DNA from: Amycolatopsis eburnea
GTDB taxonomy: Bacteria; Actinomycetota; Actinomycetes; Mycobacteriales; Pseudonocardiaceae
DNA: 64,000 bases
NCBI RefSeq assembly: GCF_003937945.1
Contig: NZ_RSEC01000066.1
Span: forward strand, 248,001 to 312,000
Direction of reading: 5' to 3'
Within the stretch, counting starts at the first letter, position 1. Every line of letters begins with the position of its first letter. Positions 25,602 through 33,546 of this stretch are shown one piece after another. The notes beneath the pieces were generated by a model that ran no database searches, was not told where the DNA came from, and worked only from the letters and a program-made list of their open reading frames with translations. A program made the translations under genes and the position numbers.

Positions 25602-26474
25602 TCACGCCACGTCGAGCACCAGCCAGCCGCCGTGGTGCTCGAAGACCGTGAACGGCACCCCCGAACATCTCCCCCACTCCCGCAGCGCCGCGAAGTCGAA
25701 GCACCGCACGTGCCCGAACACCGGGTTCGGCTCGGCCTCGAACGGAACCGCCACCACCACCCGCCGCCGGGCCACGCGCAGCATCTCCCGCAACGCCGCC
25801 AGGCCGTGGGCGGCGGGCAGGTGCTCCAGCAGGTGGATCGCCGTCACCGTGTCGACGCTCTTCGGCGCCAACGGCACCGCCGCCGCGTCGCAGGTCAGGA
25901 CCGGGAGCGGGGTGCCGAGCCAGGACGCGACGCGCGAGAGCAGGCCCATCGTCCCGGCGGAAACGTCCGACGCGATCGGGCGCAGGCCCCCGGCCAGCAT
26001 CCGCAGCGGCAAGAACCCGAAGCAGGAGCCCAGATCCAGCACCGACCGGCCCCGCACCAGCTCCAGCGCCCGGGAGTGCACCGGCGCGAACGCGGCGATC
26101 GCCCCCGAACGAGCCGGGCGCCGCAACGCCGCCAACGTGTTGGCGTAGAACACCGTCCACGCCAGCAGCGGGTCGTGAACCGTCGTGCGGACCACGCCGG
26201 TGAAGATGTCCTCGAAGTGCCCGGCCAGGAAGTCCAGCTCGGCCGCCAGGTGCCCGGCCAGGTCGTCGTCCAGCTCGTCGCCGCGGTAGCGGTGCGAAAC
26301 CAGCGTCCGCCGGCCCAGCGCGTAGACCCGGAAATGGGACGTCACGTGCGACGGCGCCAAGCGGGCGGTCAGCGCGTTCGGCACCGCGACGCCGTCTTCG
26401 TGGCAGACCAGCAGCTCGCCGCGCTCCCACCAGCCGCGGTGGCCCGGGGCCAGCGGGTCCAGGACGGCGGTCAC
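25602..26474 (-). CDS. mftM: SAM-dependent methyltransferase, MftM-like (mycofactocin oligosaccharide)
   Basis: Methyltransferase of 290 residues. The central Rossmann domain has the SAM motif VLDLGSCFGFLPL near residue 150, DVS for the ribose-binding acidic residue, and a TAIHLLEHLP post-motif. The N-terminal 110 residues, with FRVYALGRRTLVSHRY and an acidic EDIFTGVVRTTVHDP helix, are not general methyltransferase sequence and match what I recall of MftM, which methylates the glucan chain of mycofactocin. GTG at 26472-26474 overlaps the VWA stop by 4 bp. Lying in an operon with genes linked to NDMA-dependent methanol oxidation supports the call; no other mycofactocin biosynthesis gene is in the window. 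Confidence 0.72.
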   Translation of the reverse strand: MTAVLDPLAPGHRGWWERGELLVCHEDGVAVPNALTARLAPSHVTSHFRVYALGRRTLVSHRYRGDELDDDLAGHLAAELDFLAGHFEDIFTGVVRTTVHDPLLAWTVFYANTLAALRRPARSGAIAAFAPVHSRALELVRGRSVLDLGSCFGFLPLRMLAGGLRPIASDVSAGTMGLLSRVASWLGTPLPVLTCDAAAVPLAPKSVDTVTAIHLLEHLPAAHGLAALREMLRVARRRVVVAVPFEAEPNPVFGHVRCFDFAALREWGRCSGVPFTVFEHHGGWLVLDVA

Positions 26475-27949
26475 CGGCCGGTCCTCGCCGTCGCCAGGTC
26501 GGCCGCCGCACTGTCCAAACCGGACAGATCGCGGACCACGCGGACGCGGTCGCAGAACTCCGCGTACGCCGGCAGGTCGCACTGCCCGAGTCCCCACGAA
26601 TAGCGCGGTTCCTGCGTGAGCCAGAGGGTTTCGCGGGCCCGGCGGGCCAGTTCCTCGAACGCGGCCAGGTTGGGATCGTTGCCGTTCCCGCGGCCGTCCC
26701 CCAGCACCAGCACCGTCGTGCGGCGCGTCACCGACGAGCCGAACTCGGAAAGGAACGTGCCGAACACGCGGCCGTAGTCGGAGTTGGCGTCGAGGTCCAG
26801 GACGTCGCCGCCGAACACCCGGCCCAGCGCCTCCTCGACGTGGTAGCGCCCGAACAGCCCGGTGATCTCCGCGAGGTCCGCGACGAAGGCGAAGGTGCGC
26901 ACCTGGCCGAACATCCCCTGCAGCCGGTGGACCAGGTGCAGCGTGAACCGGGCGGTCGCGCGCACCGACAGGCTGACGTCGGCGAGCACGACCAGCCGTG
27001 GCTTGTCCGCCGCCTTCGCGACCGTCACCGGCCGGAACGGGACGCCGTCGTAGCGCAGGTTGCGGCGCATCGTCCGGCCCGAGTCGACGCGCCCGCGCGC
27101 GGCCTCGCGCTTCCGGTGCGTCGGACCGCCCCGCAGGCTCCGGACCAGCCGCCGCACCGCGGCTTCCAGCTGGTCCTGCTCGCGGCCGCCCAGCTCCGCC
27201 ACCGGCGCGACGCGGCGGCCTTCCACCGTGTGCCGCAACGACATCAGGTACTCGAGATGCTGTTTCAGCGCCTCCGGCAGGCCCGCCAGGACGCCGGCGA
27301 GCCGGGCCCGGACCGCCGCGGCGTCGTCCTCGTCGCCGCCCGGGTCGGCCGCGTCGTCGAGCCAGCCGAGCAACGCGTCCTGCTCGGTGAGGCTCAGCTC
27401 GGTGTCCAGCCGGGTACCCGGCGCGGTGCTCACCGCGCCCGGATCGGCGCCGTGCGTCCGGTCGACGTCGAGCCGGACGGAGTTGGAGTCGTCCAGCGAA
27501 GCCACTTCCTGCTGGGAGAACACGACCTCGTCGGTGGTCTCGTCATCGAGGACGATCGGGTTCAGCTCGGGGTGCGGGCTGTAGCGCTCGACCAGCTTCG
27601 CCCGGTCGAACAGGTCGCCGGCCTCGGCGTCCGGGCTCTCCATGTCCGCGCGCGGCGGCCGCTGGCCGAGTTCGTCGGCGAGGGTGAACCCGTCGAGGTC
27701 CCGGGCTCGTCGCGCCGGCTCACCGGTGAACCGCACGAGGGCGAAGAAGGCGTCGAACAGCTCGTCGAACCGGTCGTCGTCGCGGTGGTCCTTCACCAGC
27801 GACGTCCGCAGCGCCTCGCGGAAGAGGCCGCGCTCGGCGAGGATCCCGGGCGCGGCGGACCCGGCGAGCGCGTCGAGCACCTCGGACACCGAGATCCGCA
27901 CGCCGCCCGCGCGCAGCAGCCGCGCGAAGTGGTGGACGGTCGCTTCCAT
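26471..27949 (-). CDS. madC: VWA-domain protein, MadC-like
   Basis: Soluble protein of 492 residues of the CoxE/VWA type. The N-terminal helical part (HHFARLLRAGGVRISVSEVL, about 5-24) is typical. A long acidic middle section leads to a von Willebrand A domain near residues 310-480 with the metal site LADVSLSV, lacking one of the classic Ser positions, and with TRRTTVLVLGDGRGN. Such proteins act with MoxR ATPases to insert metals or activate enzymes. The partner ATPase is directly upstream with stop and start overlapping (TGATG). The methanol:NDMA oxidoreductase nearby is the likely client. A GTG 3 nt upstream is an alternative start. Confidence 0.8.
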   Translation of the reverse strand: MEATVHHFARLLRAGGVRISVSEVLDALAGSAAPGILAERGLFREALRTSLVKDHRDDDRFDELFDAFFALVRFTGEPARRARDLDGFTLADELGQRPPRADMESPDAEAGDLFDRAKLVERYSPHPELNPIVLDDETTDEVVFSQQEVASLDDSNSVRLDVDRTHGADPGAVSTAPGTRLDTELSLTEQDALLGWLDDAADPGGDEDDAAAVRARLAGVLAGLPEALKQHLEYLMSLRHTVEGRRVAPVAELGGREQDQLEAAVRRLVRSLRGGPTHRKREAARGRVDSGRTMRRNLRYDGVPFRPVTVAKAADKPRLVVLADVSLSVRATARFTLHLVHRLQGMFGQVRTFAFVADLAEITGLFGRYHVEEALGRVFGGDVLDLDANSDYGRVFGTFLSEFGSSVTRRTTVLVLGDGRGNGNDPNLAAFEELARRARETLWLTQEPRYSWGLGQCDLPAYAEFCDRVRVVRDLSGLDSAAADLATARTGR

Positions 27950-29055
27950 CACGCCCGCCGGGGCCGGCCGAGGTTCGCGGTGAACGACCGCGCGCCCTGG
28001 CTGGTGCTGACCTGGCGGACGCGGCCGTGCTCGTCGCCGGGCGCCGGCTGCTGCTTCTCGCCGTAGTAGCCGGGGCCGTGCCGCCCGGGCCGGTCGCGCT
28101 CGCCGCGCAGGGCCGCGCCCTCGTTCTCGGCCGCGACCTCCTCCCCCGCGACGAGCTTCGGCAGTGCCGCGGCCGCGCGTTCGACGTCCTTCTCGTACTT
28201 CGCGACCACGGAAATCGTGTCTTCGAGCAGGCCGGGTTCCAGCTCGGTCGCGCCGAGGACGGCCAGCGTGCGGGCCCAGTCGATCGTCTCGGAGATGCTC
28301 GGCGGCTTGCGCAGGCCCAGCCCGCGCAGCCCGCGGACGACGTCGACGAGGTGCCCGGCCAGCGCGTCGGCCAGCCCGGTCTTCTTCGAGCGGATGATGT
28401 CGAGCTCGCGCGCGGCCGAGGGGTAGTCGAGGAACAGGTGCAGGCAGCGCCGCTTCAGCGCGGCCGAGAGGTCACGCGTGTTGTTCGACGTCAGCACGAC
28501 GTACGGCGGGTGCGCGGCGGTGAACGTCCCCAGCTCGGGCACCGACACCTGCTGCTCGGCGAGCATTTCCAGCAGCACGGCTTCGAGTGCCTCGTCGGCG
28601 CGGTCGACCTCGTCGACCAGCAGCACCACCGGCTCCGGTGAGCGGACGGCTTCGAGCAGCGGCCGGGCGGCGAGGAACCGCTCGGAGAAGAAGACGCTGT
28701 CCTGGGCGCTGATCCGGTCCACGGCCTCGCGCAGGTCGCCCGCGTCCTCGACGATCGCGCCGATCTTCTCGCGCAGCAGCTGCGTGTAGAGCATCTGCTT
28801 GCCGTAGTCCCAGTCGTAGAGGGCCTTGGTCTCGTCCTGGCCCTCGTAGCACTGCAGGCGCAGCAGCCGGCGGCCGGTCGCGGCGGCCAGCGCCTTGGCC
28901 AGCTCGGTCTTGCCGACCCCGGCCGGGCCTTCGAGCAGCACCGGCTTGCCCAGCTCGGCCTGCAGGAAGACGGTGGTGGCCAGCCGCCGGTCGGCGAGGT
29001 AGCCGACCTCGGCCAGCCGGGCGGCGACGTCGTCGACCGAAGCGAAACTCGTCAC
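27949..29055 (-). CDS. madB: MoxR-type AAA ATPase, MadB-like
   Basis: AAA+ chaperone of 368 residues. Walker A EGPAGVGKTEL lies near residue 42, Walker B VVLLVDEVDRAD near 143, sensor 1 VVLTSNNTRDLS near 187, and RRCLHLFLDYP follows. The C-terminal 50 residues are basic, Gly-rich and probably disordered. MoxR ATPases work with VWA proteins such as the next gene to activate metal- or cofactor-containing dehydrogenases. The GTG at 29053-29055 follows GAAGGGA. A strong hairpin separates it from the methanol:NDMA oxidoreductase gene upstream, so it may be expressed at a lower level than the enzyme. Confidence 0.85.
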   Translation of the reverse strand: MTSFASVDDVAARLAEVGYLADRRLATTVFLQAELGKPVLLEGPAGVGKTELAKALAAATGRRLLRLQCYEGQDETKALYDWDYGKQMLYTQLLREKIGAIVEDAGDLREAVDRISAQDSVFFSERFLAARPLLEAVRSPEPVVLLVDEVDRADEALEAVLLEMLAEQQVSVPELGTFTAAHPPYVVLTSNNTRDLSAALKRRCLHLFLDYPSAARELDIIRSKKTGLADALAGHLVDVVRGLRGLGLRKPPSISETIDWARTLAVLGATELEPGLLEDTISVVAKYEKDVERAAAALPKLVAGEEVAAENEGAALRGERDRPGRHGPGYYGEKQQPAPGDEHGRVRQVSTSQGARSFTANLGRPRRA

Positions 29056-29074
29056 GGGCGTCCCTTCGAAGGCG

Positions 29075-29104
29075 GGCCCGCGGGTGCCGGGGCACCCGCG
29101 GGCC
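29075..29104 (-). terminator. Strong hairpin between mno and the MoxR gene
   Basis: GGCCCGCGGGTGCC (29075-29088) and its exact complement (29091-29104) form a 14-bp stem with a 2-nt loop. It lies 14 bp after the mno stop and 20 bp before the MoxR start, with no T-run. It probably acts as a partial terminator or 3'-stabiliser that lets the oxidoreductase be made in excess over its activation factors. Confidence 0.6.
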
Positions 29105-29117
29105 GGGTTTCAGGGTT

Positions 29118-30410
29118 TCAGGAGAGGAAGTCGTCCAGGTCGCCGTTGAAGCAGTGGTCGACGACCGGGCGGACGGTCTCGAACGTCGTCTCCTTCGGGT
29201 TCCCCGGCGTGCAGGAGTCCCCGAGGATGTGGTTCGACACGCGGTCGACGTCGTTGTCGTCGCCCTTGATCACGGCCGCCTGCTCGTAGAACTTCGTCGG
29301 GCCGGTGCCGAGCCGGTTCTTCGGGTGGGTGTCCTGGCGGACGTCGGTGAACTTCTCCGGGATGCCGACGTCGCGCAGCAGCCGGATGGCGGCCGCGACC
29401 GCCGCGTCGGCGGCCTTGACGTCGGTCATGCCGGTGGTGTCGACGCCCAGCGCGCCGGCGAGCTTCGCGTAGCGCTTGTAGGCGACCGGCAGGTTCCACG
29501 CCCACACCCGCGGCAGCGCGATGGCGTTGTTGAGGCCGTGGTGGGTGTCGTAGAAGGCGCTCACGGCGTGCGAGACCGAGTGGATGACGCCGAGGCCGCC
29601 GGAGTTGAACGCCTGCCCGGCGGTGTACTGGGCGTACATCATGCCTTCACGGGCTTCCAGGTTGTCGCCGTGCCAGGTCGCGGCCCGCAGGTGCTGCCCG
29701 ACGAGCTCGGCCGAATACAGCGCGTTGCCGAGAGAGGGGGTGAAGTTGAGCCGGGAGACGTACGGTTCCGACGCGTGGGCGAGCACGTCGAACCCGCACT
29801 GGGCGGTGAAGTGCGACGGGCAGTCGTAGTAGAGCACCGGGTCGTCTACCGCGAGGGTGACGACGGAGGCGTCGTCGAAGGCGACGTACTTGTGCGGGTT
29901 GTCCGGGTCGGTCGTGGTGTCGGTGATGACGTAGGCCCACGACGTCTCGGAGCCGGTGCCCGCGGTCGTCGAGACGGCGATGTGCGGCGGGTTCTTGGGG
30001 TTCTCGCTCTTGTTGAAGCCCTCGAACTCGTTGATGTTGCGCCCGTCGTGGGCGACCGAGATGCGCGCGCCCTTGCAGGCGTCGTGCGAGGAGCCGCCGC
30101 CGATGGAGACGAAACCGTCGCAGTTGTTCTCCTGGTACAGCGCGACGGAGTCCATCACGTTGTAGTCCTTGGGGTTGGACTCCACCTGGTCGTAGAGCAC
30201 CGGGTCGAGGCCGTGGTACTTGAGCGACTCGAAGATCTTGTGCACGATGCCGGTGCCGCGCAGGCCCGACGTCATGACCAGGGGCCGCTGCATCCCCATC
30301 TTGAGGGCCTCCGGGCCGATCATCTCGTGCGCGCCCGGGCCGAGCAGCGCCCGCGGCATCGGGTGGAACTCCTTGAGCGGGAACGGCTTGATCAGTTCGT
30401 CGACCTGCAT
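29118..30410 (-). CDS. mno: Methanol:NDMA oxidoreductase (NDMA-dependent methanol dehydrogenase)
   Basis: Group III alcohol dehydrogenase of 430 residues. The N-terminus KPFPLKEFHPMPRALLGPGA and the ESNPKDYNVMDSVALYQEN stretch are characteristic of the decameric actinomycete methanol oxidoreductases, which hold NAD(P)H tightly and pass electrons to NDMA in vitro and mycofactocin-type carriers in vivo. The nucleotide motif GGGSSHDACKG lies near residue 104, STTAGTGSETSW near 150 and GLGVIHSVSHAVSAFYDTHH near 271. ATG 30408-30410. It oxidises methanol or other short alcohols. It heads an operon with MoxR, VWA and MftM-like genes and is divergent from an AcoR-type activator; a 20-bp palindrome lies in the shared upstream region. 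Confidence 0.88.
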   Translation of the reverse strand: MQVDELIKPFPLKEFHPMPRALLGPGAHEMIGPEALKMGMQRPLVMTSGLRGTGIVHKIFESLKYHGLDPVLYDQVESNPKDYNVMDSVALYQENNCDGFVSIGGGSSHDACKGARISVAHDGRNINEFEGFNKSENPKNPPHIAVSTTAGTGSETSWAYVITDTTTDPDNPHKYVAFDDASVVTLAVDDPVLYYDCPSHFTAQCGFDVLAHASEPYVSRLNFTPSLGNALYSAELVGQHLRAATWHGDNLEAREGMMYAQYTAGQAFNSGGLGVIHSVSHAVSAFYDTHHGLNNAIALPRVWAWNLPVAYKRYAKLAGALGVDTTGMTDVKAADAAVAAAIRLLRDVGIPEKFTDVRQDTHPKNRLGTGPTKFYEQAAVIKGDDNDVDRVSNHILGDSCTPGNPKETTFETVRPVVDHCFNGDLDDFLS

Positions 30411-30537
30411 GGGATGTCCCTTTCACGAACGGGCTTGGTGCTCCGCGACGCTATTTCCGTTACCGGGCAACCGAAATGGCTCACACCGGAAACCGTCCGG
30501 GTGGGAGGGCGGAACCGTCCGGCCGGAGCGGGCGGGT

Positions 30538-30557
30538 ACCTGCCCGATCGGACGGGT
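30538..30557. promoter_or_regulatory. 20-bp palindrome in the mno / activator divergent promoter region
   Basis: ACCTGCCCGATCGGACGGGT matches the element at 20540-20559 at 19 of 20 positions. It lies 128 bp upstream of the mno start and 69 bp upstream of the divergent activator start. The rest of this 215-bp interval is GC-rich with further CCGTCCGG-type repeats (about 30493-30523) but no gene. Confidence 0.6.
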
Positions 30558-30625
30558 GCCGCCCGCTTGCGCGCCGTGTGATGATGGGAGCCCGGGGACA
30601 CCGAGCGGCTCGACGAGGAGTGCGA

Positions 30626-32233
30626 GTGGACCTGCGGACCGAGATCGCGCAGTCGTGGCGGCGGGCGGAGCTGTCCGGGCTCTCGCCGGCGTCGTCGATC
30701 GACCGGCTGGACATCGCCGACGTCGACAGCCGCAGCCGGCTCCTGCGGGCCGCCTCGCCCGTGCTGGACGAGCTGGCCCGGCAGCTGGCCGGCACGCGGT
30801 TCTGCGTCGTGCTCGCCGACGAGGAGTGCCGGATCGTCGCGCGGCGGTTCACCGAGCGGTCGGTCGAGCTGGCGCTGGAGAACATCAGCGCGGTGCCCGG
30901 CTGCCAGTTCCTCGAGGAGCGGACCGGGACGAACTCCCTGGCCACGCCGTTCGAGACCCGCCGGGGCGTCTCCGTCGACGGCGACGAGCACTTCCTCGAA
31001 GCGATGAAGCAGTTCACCTGCTACGGCCACCCGGTGGTGCACCCGTCGACGCGGCGGCTGGCCGGCGTCCTCGACATCACCGGCCCGGCCGGCGACGCGA
31101 ACCCGCTGCTCGGGCCGTTCCTGCGGCGCGCGGTCGCCGACATCGAACGGCGGCTGCTCGACGGCGCGAAGCTCGCCGAGCAGCAGCTGCTGGCCGCGTT
31201 CCAGTCGGTGCAGCACCGGGCGTGCGCGGTGCTGGCACTCGGCCAGGACGTCGTGCTGGCCAACACCGCGGCGACCGAGCTGGTCGACTCCGCCGACCAC
31301 CGGCTGCTGCAGGACCTCGGCCGGACCCAGCGCGGCCTCCGCCGCATCCGGCTGACCTCCGGCACGCCGGTGGAGGTGCGCGTCGAAGCCGTGTCCGCGA
31401 GCGCCGGGCTGCTGTTCGAGCTGGCGCCGGTGCGCCCGGCCAGCCCGGTGGTCTCGCGGCCGCGCTCGGCCAGGGGGCTCTTCCCGGCGCCGATCGAGGA
31501 CCGCCTCCACCGCGCCGGCCGCGCCCGGCGGCGGGTGCTGGTGTGCGGCGAGCCCGGTGCGGGCCGCAGCACGGCGGCCCGGGTGATCGCCGGCGACGAG
31601 CCGGTGCTCGACTTCGACGCGTCCGACGTCGTCGCGGGCGAAGCCGAGTGGTGCGCGCGGATCGAGGCCGCGGCGGGTGCGCGGGGCCTGCTGGTGATCG
31701 ACGGGATCCAGCTGCTGCCGCCGCTCGCGGCCGTTCGCCTGGCCCGACTGCTGGACACGTCGTCGGCGTGGTTCGCCCTGCTCAGCGGCCCACCCGCGGA
31801 GCTGCACGGCGAGCAGGCGACCCTCGCGGCGCGCGTGCACCGCCGGATCGAGCTGCCCCCGCTGCGGGAGCGCCGCGACGAGATCCCGGCCATCGCCCGT
31901 GAGCTGCTACGCGGCTTCGGCGCTTCGCTGCGGCTGACCCCGGGGGCGCTGGAGCTGCTGGCGTCCCAGCACTGGCCGGGCAACCTGCGCGAGCTGGAGG
32001 GCGTACTGGCGGCCGCGGCCGACCGCCGCTCCGCGGGCGACCTGACGGCGGCCGACCTCGCCCCGGACTGCACGGAGACGGGCGCGGCCCTGACCGGCTG
32101 GGAGCAGGCCGAGTACGACGTCATCGTCCGGACCCTGCGCGCGTGCGACGGCAACAAGGTCCGGGCGGCCAAGCAGCTGGGCATCAGCCGCTCCACGCTC
32201 TACAACCGGATGCGGGCGCTGCGGGTCCGCTGA
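30626..32233 (+). CDS. AcoR/EBP-type transcriptional activator (GAF-degenerate AAA-Fis)
   Basis: Regulator of 535 residues. A helical start (RTEIAQSWRRAELSGLSP) and a GAF domain (about 45-190) are followed by a PAS-like linker, a shortened AAA+ domain (about 300-445) and a Fis helix-turn-helix at the end (NKVRAAKQLGISRSTLYNRM). The P-loop reads GEPGAGRST, with Arg in place of the catalytic Lys, and no GAFTGA sigma-54 contact loop is present. It therefore probably works with ordinary sigma factors, as expected in actinomycetes. Similar activators control aldehyde, diol and alcohol metabolism. GTG 30626 has GAGGAG 5 nt upstream; other in-frame starts lie upstream. It likely activates the alcohol dehydrogenase gene that follows. 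Confidence 0.82.
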   Translation: MDLRTEIAQSWRRAELSGLSPASSIDRLDIADVDSRSRLLRAASPVLDELARQLAGTRFCVVLADEECRIVARRFTERSVELALENISAVPGCQFLEERTGTNSLATPFETRRGVSVDGDEHFLEAMKQFTCYGHPVVHPSTRRLAGVLDITGPAGDANPLLGPFLRRAVADIERRLLDGAKLAEQQLLAAFQSVQHRACAVLALGQDVVLANTAATELVDSADHRLLQDLGRTQRGLRRIRLTSGTPVEVRVEAVSASAGLLFELAPVRPASPVVSRPRSARGLFPAPIEDRLHRAGRARRRVLVCGEPGAGRSTAARVIAGDEPVLDFDASDVVAGEAEWCARIEAAAGARGLLVIDGIQLLPPLAAVRLARLLDTSSAWFALLSGPPAELHGEQATLAARVHRRIELPPLRERRDEIPAIARELLRGFGASLRLTPGALELLASQHWPGNLRELEGVLAAAADRRSAGDLTAADLAPDCTETGAALTGWEQAEYDVIVRTLRACDGNKVRAAKQLGISRSTLYNRMRALRVR

Positions 32234-32242
32234 CCCCGAGCG

Positions 32243-32320
32243 CCCCAATGTGGCGTTGGTTGCGTCCAGCGCACCCAATGTGGCGTTCGGTGCGTCCAAC
32301 GCACCGAACGCCACATTGGG
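32243..32320 (+). repeat. Family B repeat: degenerate unit, intact unit and inverted half
   Basis: Unit 1 (32245-32274) has diverged, while unit 2 (32275-32304) reads CCAATGTGGCGTTCGGTGCG and pairs perfectly with the closing arm. The stem is 21 bp (32274-32294 with 32300-32320) around TCCAA. It begins 10 bp after the activator stop, so it probably ends that transcript and separates it from the dehydrogenase gene. Confidence 0.75.
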
Positions 32321-32347
32321 GCGCTTCGACCGGCCGCTGACGCGAGG

Positions 32348-32366
32348 GTGTCCGGGATTTGGACAC
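32348..32366. promoter_or_regulatory. GTGTCC-N7-GGACAC operator upstream of the NDMA alcohol dehydrogenase
   Basis: A perfect 6-bp inverted repeat with a 7-nt spacer (GGGATTT) lies 64 bp before the dehydrogenase start and after the family B terminator. It is a likely site for the AcoR-type activator encoded just upstream, whose Fis-type domain would bind such a dyad. No second copy was noticed in the window. Confidence 0.5.
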
Positions 32367-32430
32367 TCCACCGCCGCGCGGTCTCCACACAATCGAGGCA
32401 CGCGCACCGCCGCACGTGGAGGAGATGGCC

Positions 32431-33540
32431 GTGAAGACGAAGGCAGCCGTACTGTTCGACGCCGGGAAGCCGTTCGAGATCATGGAGCTCGACCTCGACG
32501 GGCCCGGTCCCGGCGAAGTGCTCATCAAATACACCGCCGCCGGGCTGTGCCACTCGGACCTGCACCTGATCGACAACGATCTCGTGCCGCGGTTCCCGAT
32601 CATCGGCGGCCACGAGGGCGCCGGGATCATCGAGGAGGTCGGCCCCGGCGTGACCAAGGTGCAGCCCGGGGACCACGTCGTGTGCAGCTTCATCCCCAAC
32701 TGCGGCACCTGCCGCTACTGCTCGACCGGCCGCCAGAACCTGTGCGACATGGGCGCCACCATCCTCGACGGCCACATGCCGGACGGTTCCTTCCGCTTCC
32801 ACGGCGGCGGCCAGGACTTCGGGGCGATGTGCATGCTCGGCACGTTCTCCGAACGCGCCACCATCTCCCAGCACTCGGTGGTCAAGGTCGACGACTGGCT
32901 GCCGCTGGAAACCGCCGTGCTCGTCGGCTGCGGGGTGCCCACCGGCTGGGCCACCGCCAACTACGCCGGCGGAGTGCGGGCCGGGGACACGACCGTCGTC
33001 TACGGGATCGGCGGCATCGGCATCAACGCCGTGCAGGGCGCCGCGCACGCCGGGGCGAAGTACGTCGTCGCGGTCGACCCGGTGGAGTTCAAGCGGGAGA
33101 CGGCGCTGAAGCTCGGCGCCACCCACGCGTTCGCCACCGCCGCCGAAGCCGCCGAGAAGGTCGGCGAGCTGACCTGGGGCCAGCTGGCCGACCAGGCGCT
33201 CATCACCGTCGGCACGGTCGACGAGGAGGTCGTCAGCGCCGCGTTCGACGTCGTCGGCAAGGGCGGGACCGTCGTCATCACCGGGCTCGCCAACCCCGAG
33301 AAGCTCACCGTGCACCTGTCCGGCGCCGTGCTGACGCTGTTCGAAAAGACGGTCAAGGGCACGCTGTTCGGCTCGGCGAACCCGCAGTACGACATCGTCC
33401 GCCTGCTGCGGCTCTACGACGCCGGCAAGCTCAAGCTCGACGAGCTGGTGACCCGCAAGTACACCCTGGAGCAGGTGAACGAGGGCTACCAGGACCTGCG
33501 GGACGGCAAGAACATCCGCGGCGTGATCGTCCACGCGTAG
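32431..33540 (+). CDS. NDMA-dependent zinc alcohol dehydrogenase (MDR family)
   Basis: Medium-chain dehydrogenase of 369 residues. Catalytic zinc ligands are in GLCHSDLH and GGHEGAG, and the structural zinc site CGTCRYCSTGRQNLC lies near residue 93. The Rossmann motif GIGGIGINAVQ is near 193. The overall sequence follows the actinomycete NDMA-dependent alcohol dehydrogenase subfamily, in which NAD(H) is not released and electrons go to an artificial acceptor or to mycofactocin. Both ATG 32425 and GTG 32431 are in frame; GTG is chosen because GGAGG (32418-32422) is then 8 nt away. The small MftB-like gene starts 6 nt after its stop. Confidence 0.87.
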   Translation: MKTKAAVLFDAGKPFEIMELDLDGPGPGEVLIKYTAAGLCHSDLHLIDNDLVPRFPIIGGHEGAGIIEEVGPGVTKVQPGDHVVCSFIPNCGTCRYCSTGRQNLCDMGATILDGHMPDGSFRFHGGGQDFGAMCMLGTFSERATISQHSVVKVDDWLPLETAVLVGCGVPTGWATANYAGGVRAGDTTVVYGIGGIGINAVQGAAHAGAKYVVAVDPVEFKRETALKLGATHAFATAAEAAEKVGELTWGQLADQALITVGTVDEEVVSAAFDVVGKGGTVVITGLANPEKLTVHLSGAVLTLFEKTVKGTLFGSANPQYDIVRLLRLYDAGKLKLDELVTRKYTLEQVNEGYQDLRDGKNIRGVIVHA

Positions 33541-33546
33541 CGGGCG

